Shown one piece after another: positions 1 to 6,001 of a DNA stretch of 6,001 bases. The DNA comes from SKLM01 sp050049955. Its GTDB lineage: Bacteria; Chloroflexota; Anaerolineae; B4-G1. Location of the stretch: positions 1 to 6,001 of the forward strand of contig JASFVG010000302.1 in assembly GCA_050049955.1 (NCBI GenBank), in the 5' to 3' direction. Within the stretch, counting starts at the first letter, position 1. Each line of letters starts with the position of its first letter. The notes beneath the pieces are model-generated. The model made no database searches. It was not told the DNA's origin and was given only the letters and a program-made list of their open reading frames with translations. A program made the position numbers and the translations under genes.

Positions 1-1
1 C

Positions 2-901
2 CAGATGACCAGCAATCCCCTGCCCCCGCGCCAGCGAAAGCCAGGCTCGGTGGGGGTGGCCACGGGTCCGGACGTGGCTGTCATGGACGAGGAGGGGCAA
101 TTGCTGGGACGCACCGAAACAGGCGAGATCGTGATTCAGGGTGCGAACGTTACACGGGGCTATGAGGACAATCCAGAGGCGAACCAGCGGGCCTTTGGAG
201 ATGGCTGGTTCAGAACCGGGGATCAAGGCTATCTCGACGACGATGGCTACCTGTTCATCACTGGCCGCATCAAGGAGTTGATCAACCGCGGCGGGGAGAA
301 GGTGGCGCCGCGGGAGGTGGACGAGGTGTTGCTCGATCATCCCGCCGTTGCGCAGGCGGTCACTTTCGGCGTGCCTCACGAAACACTGGGCGAGGACGTC
401 GCGGCAGCCGTGGTCCTGCGCGAGCATGTGTCAGTGACTGAGCGGGAGATGCGGGAGCATGCGTTTCACCATCTGGCCGACTACAAGGTGCCGACGCAGG
501 TCGTGATTGTCGAGGAGATACCGAAGGGCCCCACGGGCAAGCTGCAGCGGATTGGCCTGGCGGAGAAGCTGGGATCGAGACTGAGGGTGGACTACGAAGC
601 GCCCAGAAGCGCAACTGAGGAAGCATTGGCTCGCATGTGGGCGGAGGTTCTGGGCGTCGACCAAGTAGGTATCCGCGACAACTTCTTCGCCCTGGGCGGT
701 GACTCGCTACGTTTGACCCAGCTCGTCTCGCGGGTGCGTGCGGCGTTCGGGGTTGAGTTGCCGCTCACTGCTATCTTCAGGCAACCCTACTTGGCTGACC
801 AGGCGCTGGCCATTGAGGGATTACTGATCAGTGAGCTGGAGCGGCTGGACGAAGAGGAAGCACATCGTCAAGTAGAGCGGAACGGGGACACGCTTGAGTA
901 G
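2..901 (+). CDS. ACS-like adenylation domain fused to a carrier (T) domain, NRPS loading protein; 5' end outside window
   Basis: Predicted to activate a carboxylic acid as an acyl-adenylate and load it on its own phosphopantetheine arm as starter for the downstream NRPS. Residues are counted from the Met at position 5, which is internal. The protein enters the window just after its A5 motif: QMTSNPLPP, then RKPGSVG, is typical of Pcs60/AAE3/FadK-like acyl-CoA synthetases, where it follows YxMTEA. Visible core motifs are GWFRTGD (67-73), TGRIKELINRGGEKV (86-100) and PKGPTGKL with the catalytic Lys179. A carrier domain follows (about 203-270), with DNFFALGGDSL and attachment Ser234 (codon 704-706). 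The end is an acidic tail. It overlaps the next gene by 8 bp, so the two are probably translated together. The substrate pocket lies upstream, so the acid cannot be named. The motifs do not resemble fatty-acyl-AMP ligases (FAAL). The domain call is secure; the loading role is inferred from gene order. Confidence 0.9.
   Translation, partial: QMTSNPLPPRQRKPGSVGVATGPDVAVMDEEGQLLGRTETGEIVIQGANVTRGYEDNPEANQRAFGDGWFRTGDQGYLDDDGYLFITGRIKELINRGGEKVAPREVDEVLLDHPAVAQAVTFGVPHETLGEDVAAAVVLREHVSVTEREMREHAFHHLADYKVPTQVVIVEEIPKGPTGKLQRIGLAEKLGSRLRVDYEAPRSATEEALARMWAEVLGVDQVGIRDNFFALGGDSLRLTQLVSRVRAAFGVELPLTAIFRQPYLADQALAIEGLLISELERLDEEEAHRQVERNGDTLE
821..898 (+). other. Acidic C-terminal tail of the loading protein, putative docking peptide
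   Basis: After the carrier domain, the last 26 residues read LLISELERLDEEEAHRQVE and a short end. Most charged positions are Glu or Asp. The LxELERLxxEEA pattern resembles short C-terminal linear motifs of NRPS and PKS proteins that contact the N-terminus of the next enzyme. The next protein opens with a basic amphipathic helix, which would suit this role. The resemblance is seen in the sequence; the docking function is inferred. Confidence 0.5.
876..901 (+). promoter_or_regulatory. Overlapping stop/TTG start joining the loading protein to the C-A-T module
   Basis: The TTG at 894-896 starts the C-A-T gene, and the TAG at 899-901 ends the preceding one. The shared 8 bp suggests translational coupling. 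An in-frame stop at 873-875 bounds the start upstream, and TTG is the only plausible initiator in between. Only a weak G-rich stretch (ACGGGG, 882-887) precedes it, so initiation probably relies on ribosomes finishing the upstream gene. Confidence 0.65.
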
Positions 902-995
902 GTACACAGCCGAGAAGCCGGACCTACTTGAACGGAGGTCTAGACTCTCGCCGGTCAAGCAAGCGCTGCTCGAGCAGCGTCTGCTTGCGGCAGGA
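894..995 (+). other. N-terminal helix of the C-A-T module, putative docking partner
   Basis: Residues 1-34 include LLERRSRLSPVKQALLEQRL. This belongs to the common LSPxKxxLLxxRL type of short helix found in front of C domains at protein starts. It is rich in Arg and Lys, complementary to the acidic tail of the preceding protein. It also supports the TTG start, because no ATG, GTG or other TTG in this frame lies between the upstream stop (873-875) and the helix. Confidence 0.5.
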
Positions 996-3900
996 GATCC
1001 TGCATCTGGCACCGGGGTCATTCGAACGCGTGCTGACCCTGACCTGGTCCCGCTCTCGTTTGCGCAGGAGCGGCTGTGGTTTCTGGACCAGCTTGAGCCC
1101 GGTAATCCGGTCCACAACCGCCCGGTCGCGCTTCGCCTCACCGGTCCGCTCGACGCGCCGGCGCTGGAACGTAGTCTCGGTGAGATCGTGCGACGGCACC
1201 AAGTGTTGCGAGCGACTTTTTCGAACGTGGAGGGGCGACCGGTCCAGACTATTACGCCAGGTGCTGCCGTGAGCTTGCCCTTGGTGGATCTGAGTACGGA
1301 CCTTGCAGCCGTGCGAGAGTGTAGGGCCAGGCAACTGGCGACCGAAGAGGCTCTGAAGCCGGTAGATCTGACACGGGGGTTGTTGTTGAGAGGCACTCTG
1401 CTGCGCCTGAGTGTTGAGGAGCACGTACTGGTCTTGGTGATCCATCATATCGCTTTCGACGCGTGGTCTGCCCGTGTGCTAGTTGAGGAGCTTAGCGCGC
1501 TGTATGAGGCCTTCTCCTCCGGGACCTCCTCGCCGCTGCAGGAGCTCTCCATCCAGTACGCCGACTTTGCGCATTGGCAGCGAGAGCATGTGCAGGGAGA
1601 GGTTCTGGAGAGGCAGCTTGCGTACTGGAGGGCGAGGCTGACCGGATGCAAGCCGTTGAATCTCCCGACGGACCGGCCTCGACCGGCGATCCCGACTTAT
1701 CGGGGTGCTCACCAGCGGGCCACTATCAGCCACTCGCTGCTGCGGTCGCTGAGACGGTTGAGCGAGGCAGAGGACGCTACCCTGTACATGACGCTGCTGG
1801 CGGCATTCAAGGTCCTGCTGTACCGGTACACGGGGCAGCATGACATCGTCGTGGGGTCACCGATTGCTGGTCGGACACCCGTGGACACAGAAGGGTTGAT
1901 TGGGTTCTTCGTGAACACTCTGGTACTGCGTACGGAGGTCTCGGGCGACCCCTCGTTTCGCGAGCTGTTGGGGCGGGTGAGGGAGACGGCGTTGGGGGCG
2001 TATGATCGCCGGGATCTTCCGTTCGAGAAGCTCGTGGCGGAGCTGCGTCCGGAGAGGGATCTGAGTCGCACACCGCTTTTCCAGGTGCTGTTCAATCTGG
2101 AGAACCTGCCTGAGACAGCGCTCGGGACGGAGAGCCTGGGCATAGGGGGATTTGAGTTTGACAGCGGCGTGTCACAGTTCGACCTCGGATTTGAGCTGCA
2201 GGAGAGGGAAGGCGGGCTCAGCTGCTATGTGGGCTACAAGACCGATCTCTACGATGCGGGTACGATTTCCCGGATGCTCGGCCATTACGAGAGCCTGCTC
2301 GAGAGCATTGTGGCGGATCCGGACAGTCACATCTCATCCTTGCGACTTCTTACAGAGGATGAGCGGCATCGGGTTCTAGTAGCGTGGAACGATACGGCGG
2401 TTGACTTCCCTCAGGACCTGTGCATCCATCAGCTCTTTGAAGCCCAAGTCGAGCGAACGGCTGAGGCGGTGGCCGTGATTCTCGAGGGCCGGAAGCTGAT
2501 CTATCGTGAGCTCAATGCAAGGGCCAACCAGTTGGCGCACTATCTCAGAAGACAGGGAGTTGGCCCGAACGTCCTGGTGGGAATCTGCGTAGAGCGTTCC
2601 CTGGAAATGGTGGCAGGGATTCTGGGAATCCTCAAAGCTGGTGGGGCCTATGTGCCATTGGATCCAGACTATCCGTGGGCCCGCCAAGACCACATGCTGA
2701 GAGATTCACAAGTGGCCTTGCTCATAACTCAGGAGCGCCTCGTGTCCAGACTGCCAGGATACTCGGGGGACGTGGTCTGTCTGGATCTTGATCGTTGGCC
2801 CTTTGGAGAAGAGGATGCGGCGAATCCGGAAGCCATCTCGGAGCCACAGGACCTGGCATACAGCATCTACACCTCGGGTTCGACTGGGAAGCCCAAAGGC
2901 GTGCTGGTCGCTCATCGCGGGGCGGTTAACTACTTGACCTTCCTTGTACGGGCCTTCCATCTGGACGAGACTGACACTGTACTGCAACTGCCCTCTATGT
3001 CCTTTGATGCATCGGTGCGTGACATATTTGGACCGCTCATTGTGGGAGCAAGGGCAGTGTATGTCACCAATGCCGAGGCCAGGAGCCCGACCGATCTGGT
3101 TTCGAAGATCAGGCATCACAAGGTGACTGCTCTTCTCAGTCTTGTCCCTCCCATGCTACGTGCCATCGTAGATGTGAGTCTGGCGCGAGACTTTCGCTGT
3201 GATTCCCTTAGGCTTATGCTGGTCAGCGGAGAGAGCCTGCTTTGGGCTGAGCGTGAGCGGGCGCGGCTGGCCTTGGGAGAGACCGTTCGGATGGTGAACC
3301 AGTACGGGCCAACCGAATGTACGTTGACCTCAACCACCTATCCGATTCCTGGGCAGGCGAGCGACCAAGGGATCGTCCCCATTGGCAAGCCGATCTCAAA
3401 CGTTGAGGTGTACATACTAGATGGCCACCTCAATCCTGTTCCTGTCGGTGTTACAGGGGAGATATGCGTTGGTGGCATCGGCCTGGCCCGGGGGTATCAT
3501 AACCGGCCCGCGCAAACTGCCAAGGCGTTCATCCCCCACCCCTTTGGTGACCAACCTGGGGCACGTCTGTACAGCACCGGCGACCTAGCCCGCTACCTAC
3601 CGGACGGGACCATTGACTTCCTAGGGCGAAGAGACTCCCAAGTGAAGATCCGGGGCTTCCGTGTCGAACTGGGAGAGATCGAAGCAATGCTGGGACAGCA
3701 TCCTGCTGTTCAAGGGGCCGCCATAATGGCCCCCGACGACAATCATGGCGGCAAGAGATTGGTTGCCTACGTCGTTCCGAGGCGGAAGCCCGCCCCTACG
3801 ACGACCGAACTTCGGAGCTTCTTGGCGAACAGGGTGCCCAGACATATGCTTCCTTCGCTCTTTGTCATGCTAGACGAGCTGCCCCTGACCCCCACAGGGA

Positions 3901-4262
3901 AAGTGGACCGTCAAGCGCTTCCCTTGCCGGGGAGTCGCAGGCCGTCATTGGAGGAAACCTTCGTGGCTCCTCGCAGCCCTGTCGAGCAGGTATTGACCGG
4001 GATCTGGAGTGAGGTGCTCGGGCTGGAGCCGATTGGCGTTCACGACAACTTCTTCGAGCTAGGTGGGCATTCACTGCTCGCCATACGGGTCATTTCTCGC
4101 GTGCGCAGCGCTCTTGGCGTAGAGTTGCCCGTGCGGGCCCTGTTCGCGACACCAACCATAGCCGGGCTGGGCCGGTCAGTGGAGACCATCCGTTGGACGC
4201 GACGACGCCTGAGGCATCGAGACGGAGAAGGCACGATAGGACGAGAGGTGGGGGCGATATGA
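894..4262 (+). CDS. Single-module non-ribosomal peptide synthetase, C-A-T
   Basis: A complete 1122-residue elongation module. A short helical N-terminus (about 10-34) precedes a condensation domain (about 52-490): PLSFAQERLWFLDQ (53-66), HHIAFDAWS (184-192), GSPIAGR (321-327), IGFFVNTLVLR (336-346), RRDLPFE (372-378). The second His is H185. The usual Gly of HHxxxDG is Ala190. The adenylation domain (about 510-1010) has YTSGSTGKPKG (659-669), FDASVRDIF (704-712), NQYGPTE (802-808), GEICVGG (855-861), YSTGDLARY (893-901), GRRDSQVKIRGFRVELGE (911-928) and LTPTGKVDR with Lys1003. The carrier domain (about 1025-1092) has DNFFELGGHSL with Ser1060 (codon 4071-4073). A basic ~25-residue tail follows. 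There is no E, MT or TE domain. Manual alignment to GrsA gives the pocket D-A-R-S-L-S-Q-L-T-K, which I do not recognise, so the amino acid is unknown. As the first C domain after a loading protein, it probably N-acylates that amino acid. Confidence 0.96.
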   Translation: MSRYTAEKPDLLERRSRLSPVKQALLEQRLLAAGDPASGTGVIRTRADPDLVPLSFAQERLWFLDQLEPGNPVHNRPVALRLTGPLDAPALERSLGEIVRRHQVLRATFSNVEGRPVQTITPGAAVSLPLVDLSTDLAAVRECRARQLATEEALKPVDLTRGLLLRGTLLRLSVEEHVLVLVIHHIAFDAWSARVLVEELSALYEAFSSGTSSPLQELSIQYADFAHWQREHVQGEVLERQLAYWRARLTGCKPLNLPTDRPRPAIPTYRGAHQRATISHSLLRSLRRLSEAEDATLYMTLLAAFKVLLYRYTGQHDIVVGSPIAGRTPVDTEGLIGFFVNTLVLRTEVSGDPSFRELLGRVRETALGAYDRRDLPFEKLVAELRPERDLSRTPLFQVLFNLENLPETALGTESLGIGGFEFDSGVSQFDLGFELQEREGGLSCYVGYKTDLYDAGTISRMLGHYESLLESIVADPDSHISSLRLLTEDERHRVLVAWNDTAVDFPQDLCIHQLFEAQVERTAEAVAVILEGRKLIYRELNARANQLAHYLRRQGVGPNVLVGICVERSLEMVAGILGILKAGGAYVPLDPDYPWARQDHMLRDSQVALLITQERLVSRLPGYSGDVVCLDLDRWPFGEEDAANPEAISEPQDLAYSIYTSGSTGKPKGVLVAHRGAVNYLTFLVRAFHLDETDTVLQLPSMSFDASVRDIFGPLIVGARAVYVTNAEARSPTDLVSKIRHHKVTALLSLVPPMLRAIVDVSLARDFRCDSLRLMLVSGESLLWAERERARLALGETVRMVNQYGPTECTLTSTTYPIPGQASDQGIVPIGKPISNVEVYILDGHLNPVPVGVTGEICVGGIGLARGYHNRPAQTAKAFIPHPFGDQPGARLYSTGDLARYLPDGTIDFLGRRDSQVKIRGFRVELGEIEAMLGQHPAVQGAAIMAPDDNHGGKRLVAYVVPRRKPAPTTTELRSFLANRVPRHMLPSLFVMLDELPLTPTGKVDRQALPLPGSRRPSLEETFVAPRSPVEQVLTGIWSEVLGLEPIGVHDNFFELGGHSLLAIRVISRVRSALGVELPVRALFATPTIAGLGRSVETIRWTRRRLRHRDGEGTIGREVGAI
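1062..1084 (+). repeat. Direct repeat copy 1, start of first C domain (C1 motif)
   Basis: These 23 bases are identical to 4484-4506. They encode AQERLWF of the C1 core motif in the first C domain. The surrounding codons differ mostly at third positions. This is what paralogous C domains under shared protein constraint, or an old duplication, would show; it is not a mobile element. Confidence 0.8.
4243..4262 (+). promoter_or_regulatory. Ribosome binding site and ATGA overlap of the third gene
   Basis: GAGGTG at 4245-4250 matches the anti-Shine-Dalgarno core and sits 8 nt before ATG 4259. The ATG overlaps the TGA of the preceding gene (4260-4262) as ATGA. This is a classic coupled junction and fixes the start of the TubC-containing protein. 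Confidence 0.8.
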
Positions 4263-4423
4263 GGATCGTGGAGCTCCTGGGCGTACTGCGTGCACGAGAC
4301 ATCGCGCTATGGGCTGATGGAGGCACATTGCGCTATAGTGCTCCCGCGGGTGCGCTCACCCCGCACCTGCGCGCGCTGCTGGCCGACAGAAAGGCCGAGC
4401 TACTGGAGCTCCTGCGCAGCATC
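4259..4423 (+). other. TubC-like N-terminal docking domain
   Basis: Residues 1-55 show the family pattern. A first helix (VELLGVLRARDIALWAD) is followed by GGTLRYSAPAGALTP, the strand-turn and Pro-rich stretch, then LRALLADRKAELLELLR as the last helix. TubC-type domains are known from tubulysin synthetase and many NRPS/PKS proteins, where they bind the C-terminal tail of the upstream enzyme. Here the partner would be the tail of the C-A-T protein that ends at 4262. Confidence 0.85.
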
Positions 4424-6001
4424 GAGGCCCAGGCGCCGGCCATATCTCAGGTATCGCTAGAGGGTGCTCTGCCACTCTCCTTCGCGCAGGAGCGGCTGTG
4501 GTTTCTCGACCAACTCGAGCCCGGGAATCCCGTCTACAACATCCCGATGGCGCTCCGACTCATAGGCAACTTGGATGTGGAGGCGCTTGAGAGCAGCCTG
4601 AACGAGATTGTGAGGAGGCACGAGGTCCTGCGAACAACCTTCGTCGCGCAGGGCGGGGTACCAAGCCAGGCGATCGCCCCCCCGCTCAGCCTGAACCTGC
4701 CGATACGCGATCTGGAGGGGATATCGGGGATCGACCAGGAGACCGAGGTCCAGCGTCTGGCCACGGAAGAGGCTCAGTGCCCGTTCGATCTGTCACGCGG
4801 CCCCCTGCTACGCTGCGCCCTACTACGGCTACAGGAGCAGGAACACGTCTTGCTCAGTACCATGCACCACATTGTCTCAGATGGCTGGTCGAGGGGCGTT
4901 TTTCTCCGCGAACTCTCCACCTTGTACGGTGCCTTTCGAGCCGGCAGACCATCTGGCCTTCCTGAGCTCCCTGTCCAGTATGCCGACTACGCCGTGTGGC
5001 AGAGGGAATGGCTGCAAGGGGAGGTGCTGGAGGCGCAGCTCTCGTATTGGAGACGCCAGCTCTCTGGCGCACCAACTGTACTGGACTTGCCGACCGATCG
5101 ACCACGCCCGGCGGTGCAGAGTTTCTCCGGGGCCCGCCAGTCAGAGAGGCTATCGGCCGCGCTCTACAAACGCCTAAACGCGCTAAGCAGAGAGGAGGAC
5201 GTCACGCTGTTCATGACGCTCCTGGCGGCGTTCAATGTAATCCTCCACCGGTACACGGGTGCGCAAGACATCTTGGTGGGAACCCCCATCGCGAACCGCA
5301 ACCGGGCGGAGATAGAGGGTCTAATCGGGTTCTTTGCGAACACCTTGGTATTGCGAGGCGATCTATCGGGCGACCCAACGTTTCGGGAGCTGCTGGCTCG
5401 GGTCCGCGAAACGTGCCTGGATGCCTACGCCCACCAGGACCTCCCGTTCGAGAAGCTTGTGGAGGAGCTGCAGCCGACGCGGAGTCTGAGTCACGCCCCG
5501 ATCTTCCAGGTGATGTTTGCACTACAGAATGTTCCGAGACGAGCGCTTGAGCTCTCAGGGCTAGAGGTGAGTCAGCTGGCCGTCGGACGCGCAACGGCCA
5601 TGTTCGACCTGTCGTTAGTAGTGTTCGAGGCGGGCGCGGAATTGAGGTTGGTGTTCGAGTTCAACACGGACCTGTTTGATGCGACGACGATCGGGCGAAT
5701 GCGGGGACACTTGCTGACCCTATTGCGGGGTATACTGGCCGACCCTGATGAGCGCATCTCGCGCCTGGAGCTGCTAACGGAGGCAGATCGGCACCAGCTC
5801 ATCGTGGCGTGGAACGAGATGGACACGGACTATCCAGAGCATCTGTGCGTCCATCAGCTCTTCGAGGCGCAAGTTGAGCGCACGCCTGAGGCTGCGGCGT
5901 TGCGGTTTGCAGGTCGGGAGCTGACGTATAGAGAGCTGAACTACCACGCGAATCAAGTCGCTCACTACCTGCGGGGAAGGGGCGTGGGACCCGAGACGCT
6001 G
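4259..6001 (+). CDS. Non-ribosomal peptide synthetase, TubC docking - C - A (start only); 3' end outside window
   Basis: I translated this frame by hand: it is open for 581 codons, from ATG at 4259 to the last base. Residues 1-55 resemble a TubC-type N-terminal docking domain. The C domain (about 71-515) has PLSFAQERLWFLDQ (72-85), MHHIVSDGWS (202-211) with catalytic His204 and the canonical Gly209, GTPIANR (341-347), IGFFANTLVLR (356-366) and HQDLPFE (392-398). This looks like an LCL type, which fits an upstream module lacking an epimerase. The A domain begins near 525 (VHQLFEAQVERTPE, then LTYRELN at 555-561) and is cut off before its A3 motif, so its substrate is unreadable. The start overlaps the stop of the preceding gene as ATGA, behind a good ribosome binding site. 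The protein should take the chain from the preceding module and add the next residue. Further domains are likely beyond the window. Confidence 0.95.
   Translation, partial: MRIVELLGVLRARDIALWADGGTLRYSAPAGALTPHLRALLADRKAELLELLRSIEAQAPAISQVSLEGALPLSFAQERLWFLDQLEPGNPVYNIPMALRLIGNLDVEALESSLNEIVRRHEVLRTTFVAQGGVPSQAIAPPLSLNLPIRDLEGISGIDQETEVQRLATEEAQCPFDLSRGPLLRCALLRLQEQEHVLLSTMHHIVSDGWSRGVFLRELSTLYGAFRAGRPSGLPELPVQYADYAVWQREWLQGEVLEAQLSYWRRQLSGAPTVLDLPTDRPRPAVQSFSGARQSERLSAALYKRLNALSREEDVTLFMTLLAAFNVILHRYTGAQDILVGTPIANRNRAEIEGLIGFFANTLVLRGDLSGDPTFRELLARVRETCLDAYAHQDLPFEKLVEELQPTRSLSHAPIFQVMFALQNVPRRALELSGLEVSQLAVGRATAMFDLSLVVFEAGAELRLVFEFNTDLFDATTIGRMRGHLLTLLRGILADPDERISRLELLTEADRHQLIVAWNEMDTDYPEHLCVHQLFEAQVERTPEAAALRFAGRELTYRELNYHANQVAHYLRGRGVGPETL
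4484..4506 (+). repeat. Direct repeat copy 2, start of second C domain (C1 motif)
   Basis: Identical to 1062-1084 and at the same place in the second C domain. Further near-identical stretches exist between the two modules: the C5 region (2018-2046 against 5441-5469) and the start of the A domains (around 2420-2455 against 5848-5883). The protein alignment is collinear through these points. Confidence 0.8.

Noticed and set aside
5..7. ATG at position 5 as the true start of the first gene
   Set aside because: The codon before it (CAG, Gln) continues a conserved HQMTSNPLPP-like motif, and the adenylation domain would lack its N-terminal two thirds. The Met is internal.
894..901. Frameshift splitting one larger NRPS into two genes
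   Set aside because: The 8-bp overlap has its own TTG start. The upstream protein ends in a docking-like tail and the downstream one begins with a typical N-terminal helix, so two separate proteins fit better.
924..1448. Long minus-strand frame under the first C domain
   Set aside because: It lies antisense to an intact, motif-rich C domain, and its translation shows no family features.
1709..2143. Minus-strand frame of 144 codons
   Set aside because: Arg/Ser-rich shadow translation opposite the C3-C5 motifs of a real C domain.
4173..4262. Epimerase or thioesterase remnant after the carrier domain of the C-A-T protein
   Set aside because: Only a short Arg-rich tail of about 25 residues follows the carrier helix. 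No GxSxG or E-domain motif is present.
4996..5550. Plus-strand frame of 184 codons
   Set aside because: It overlaps the intact C domain read in another frame (4259-6001), and it is low-complexity Gly/Ala/Arg/Pro-rich with no recognisable domain.
5232..5594. Minus-strand frame of 120 codons
   Set aside because: Antisense shadow of the second C domain, with Arg/Pro/Gly-rich composition typical of GC-rich shadow frames.
1..6001. tRNA, rRNA, CRISPR array, insertion sequence, promoter or terminator
   Set aside because: There is no non-coding gap anywhere in the window, and I saw no repeat-spacer pattern, transposase or terminal inverted repeats.

Overview
The window is entirely coding on the + strand. 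It holds part of a non-ribosomal peptide synthetase (NRPS) operon with three consecutive, overlapping genes; the first and last run off the window edges. GC is about 60% by hand count. The overlaps, a TTG start and a TubC-type docking domain fit a GC-rich, secondary-metabolite-rich bacterium such as a myxobacterium, an Entotheonella-like or acidobacterial lineage, or a filamentous relative. Nothing in the window fixes the phylum.

Layout: (1) positions 2-901 encode the C-terminal part of an AMP-forming acyl-CoA-synthetase-like adenylation domain fused to a carrier (T) domain. It is probably the loading protein that supplies a carboxylic-acid starter. (2) Positions 894-4262 encode a complete one-module NRPS, C-A-T, that starts at TTG inside the end of gene 1. 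(3) Positions 4259-6001 encode the start of the next NRPS: a TubC-like N-terminal docking domain, a full C domain, and the first ~55 residues of an A domain. This frame has no stop before the window ends.

Inferred assembly logic: gene 1 activates an acid and holds it on its carrier. The C domain of gene 2 joins that acyl group to the amino acid chosen by the gene 2 A domain. The acyl-aminoacyl chain then passes to gene 3, whose C domain (canonical HHIVSDG) adds the next residue. No epimerisation, methylation or thioesterase domain lies in the window. The two protein junctions appear to use different docking devices: an acidic tail with a short basic helix (1 to 2), and a TubC-type domain (2 to 3).

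Points worth a second look: the first C domain carries HHxxxDA instead of HHxxxDG; the gene 2 A domain has an unfamiliar specificity-pocket read-out with Arg at the position equivalent to GrsA 239; the starter ligase is ACS-like and not FAAL-like; and GC dips modestly within the A domain. The family is well known. The product, substrates and the rest of the cluster lie outside what this window can show.
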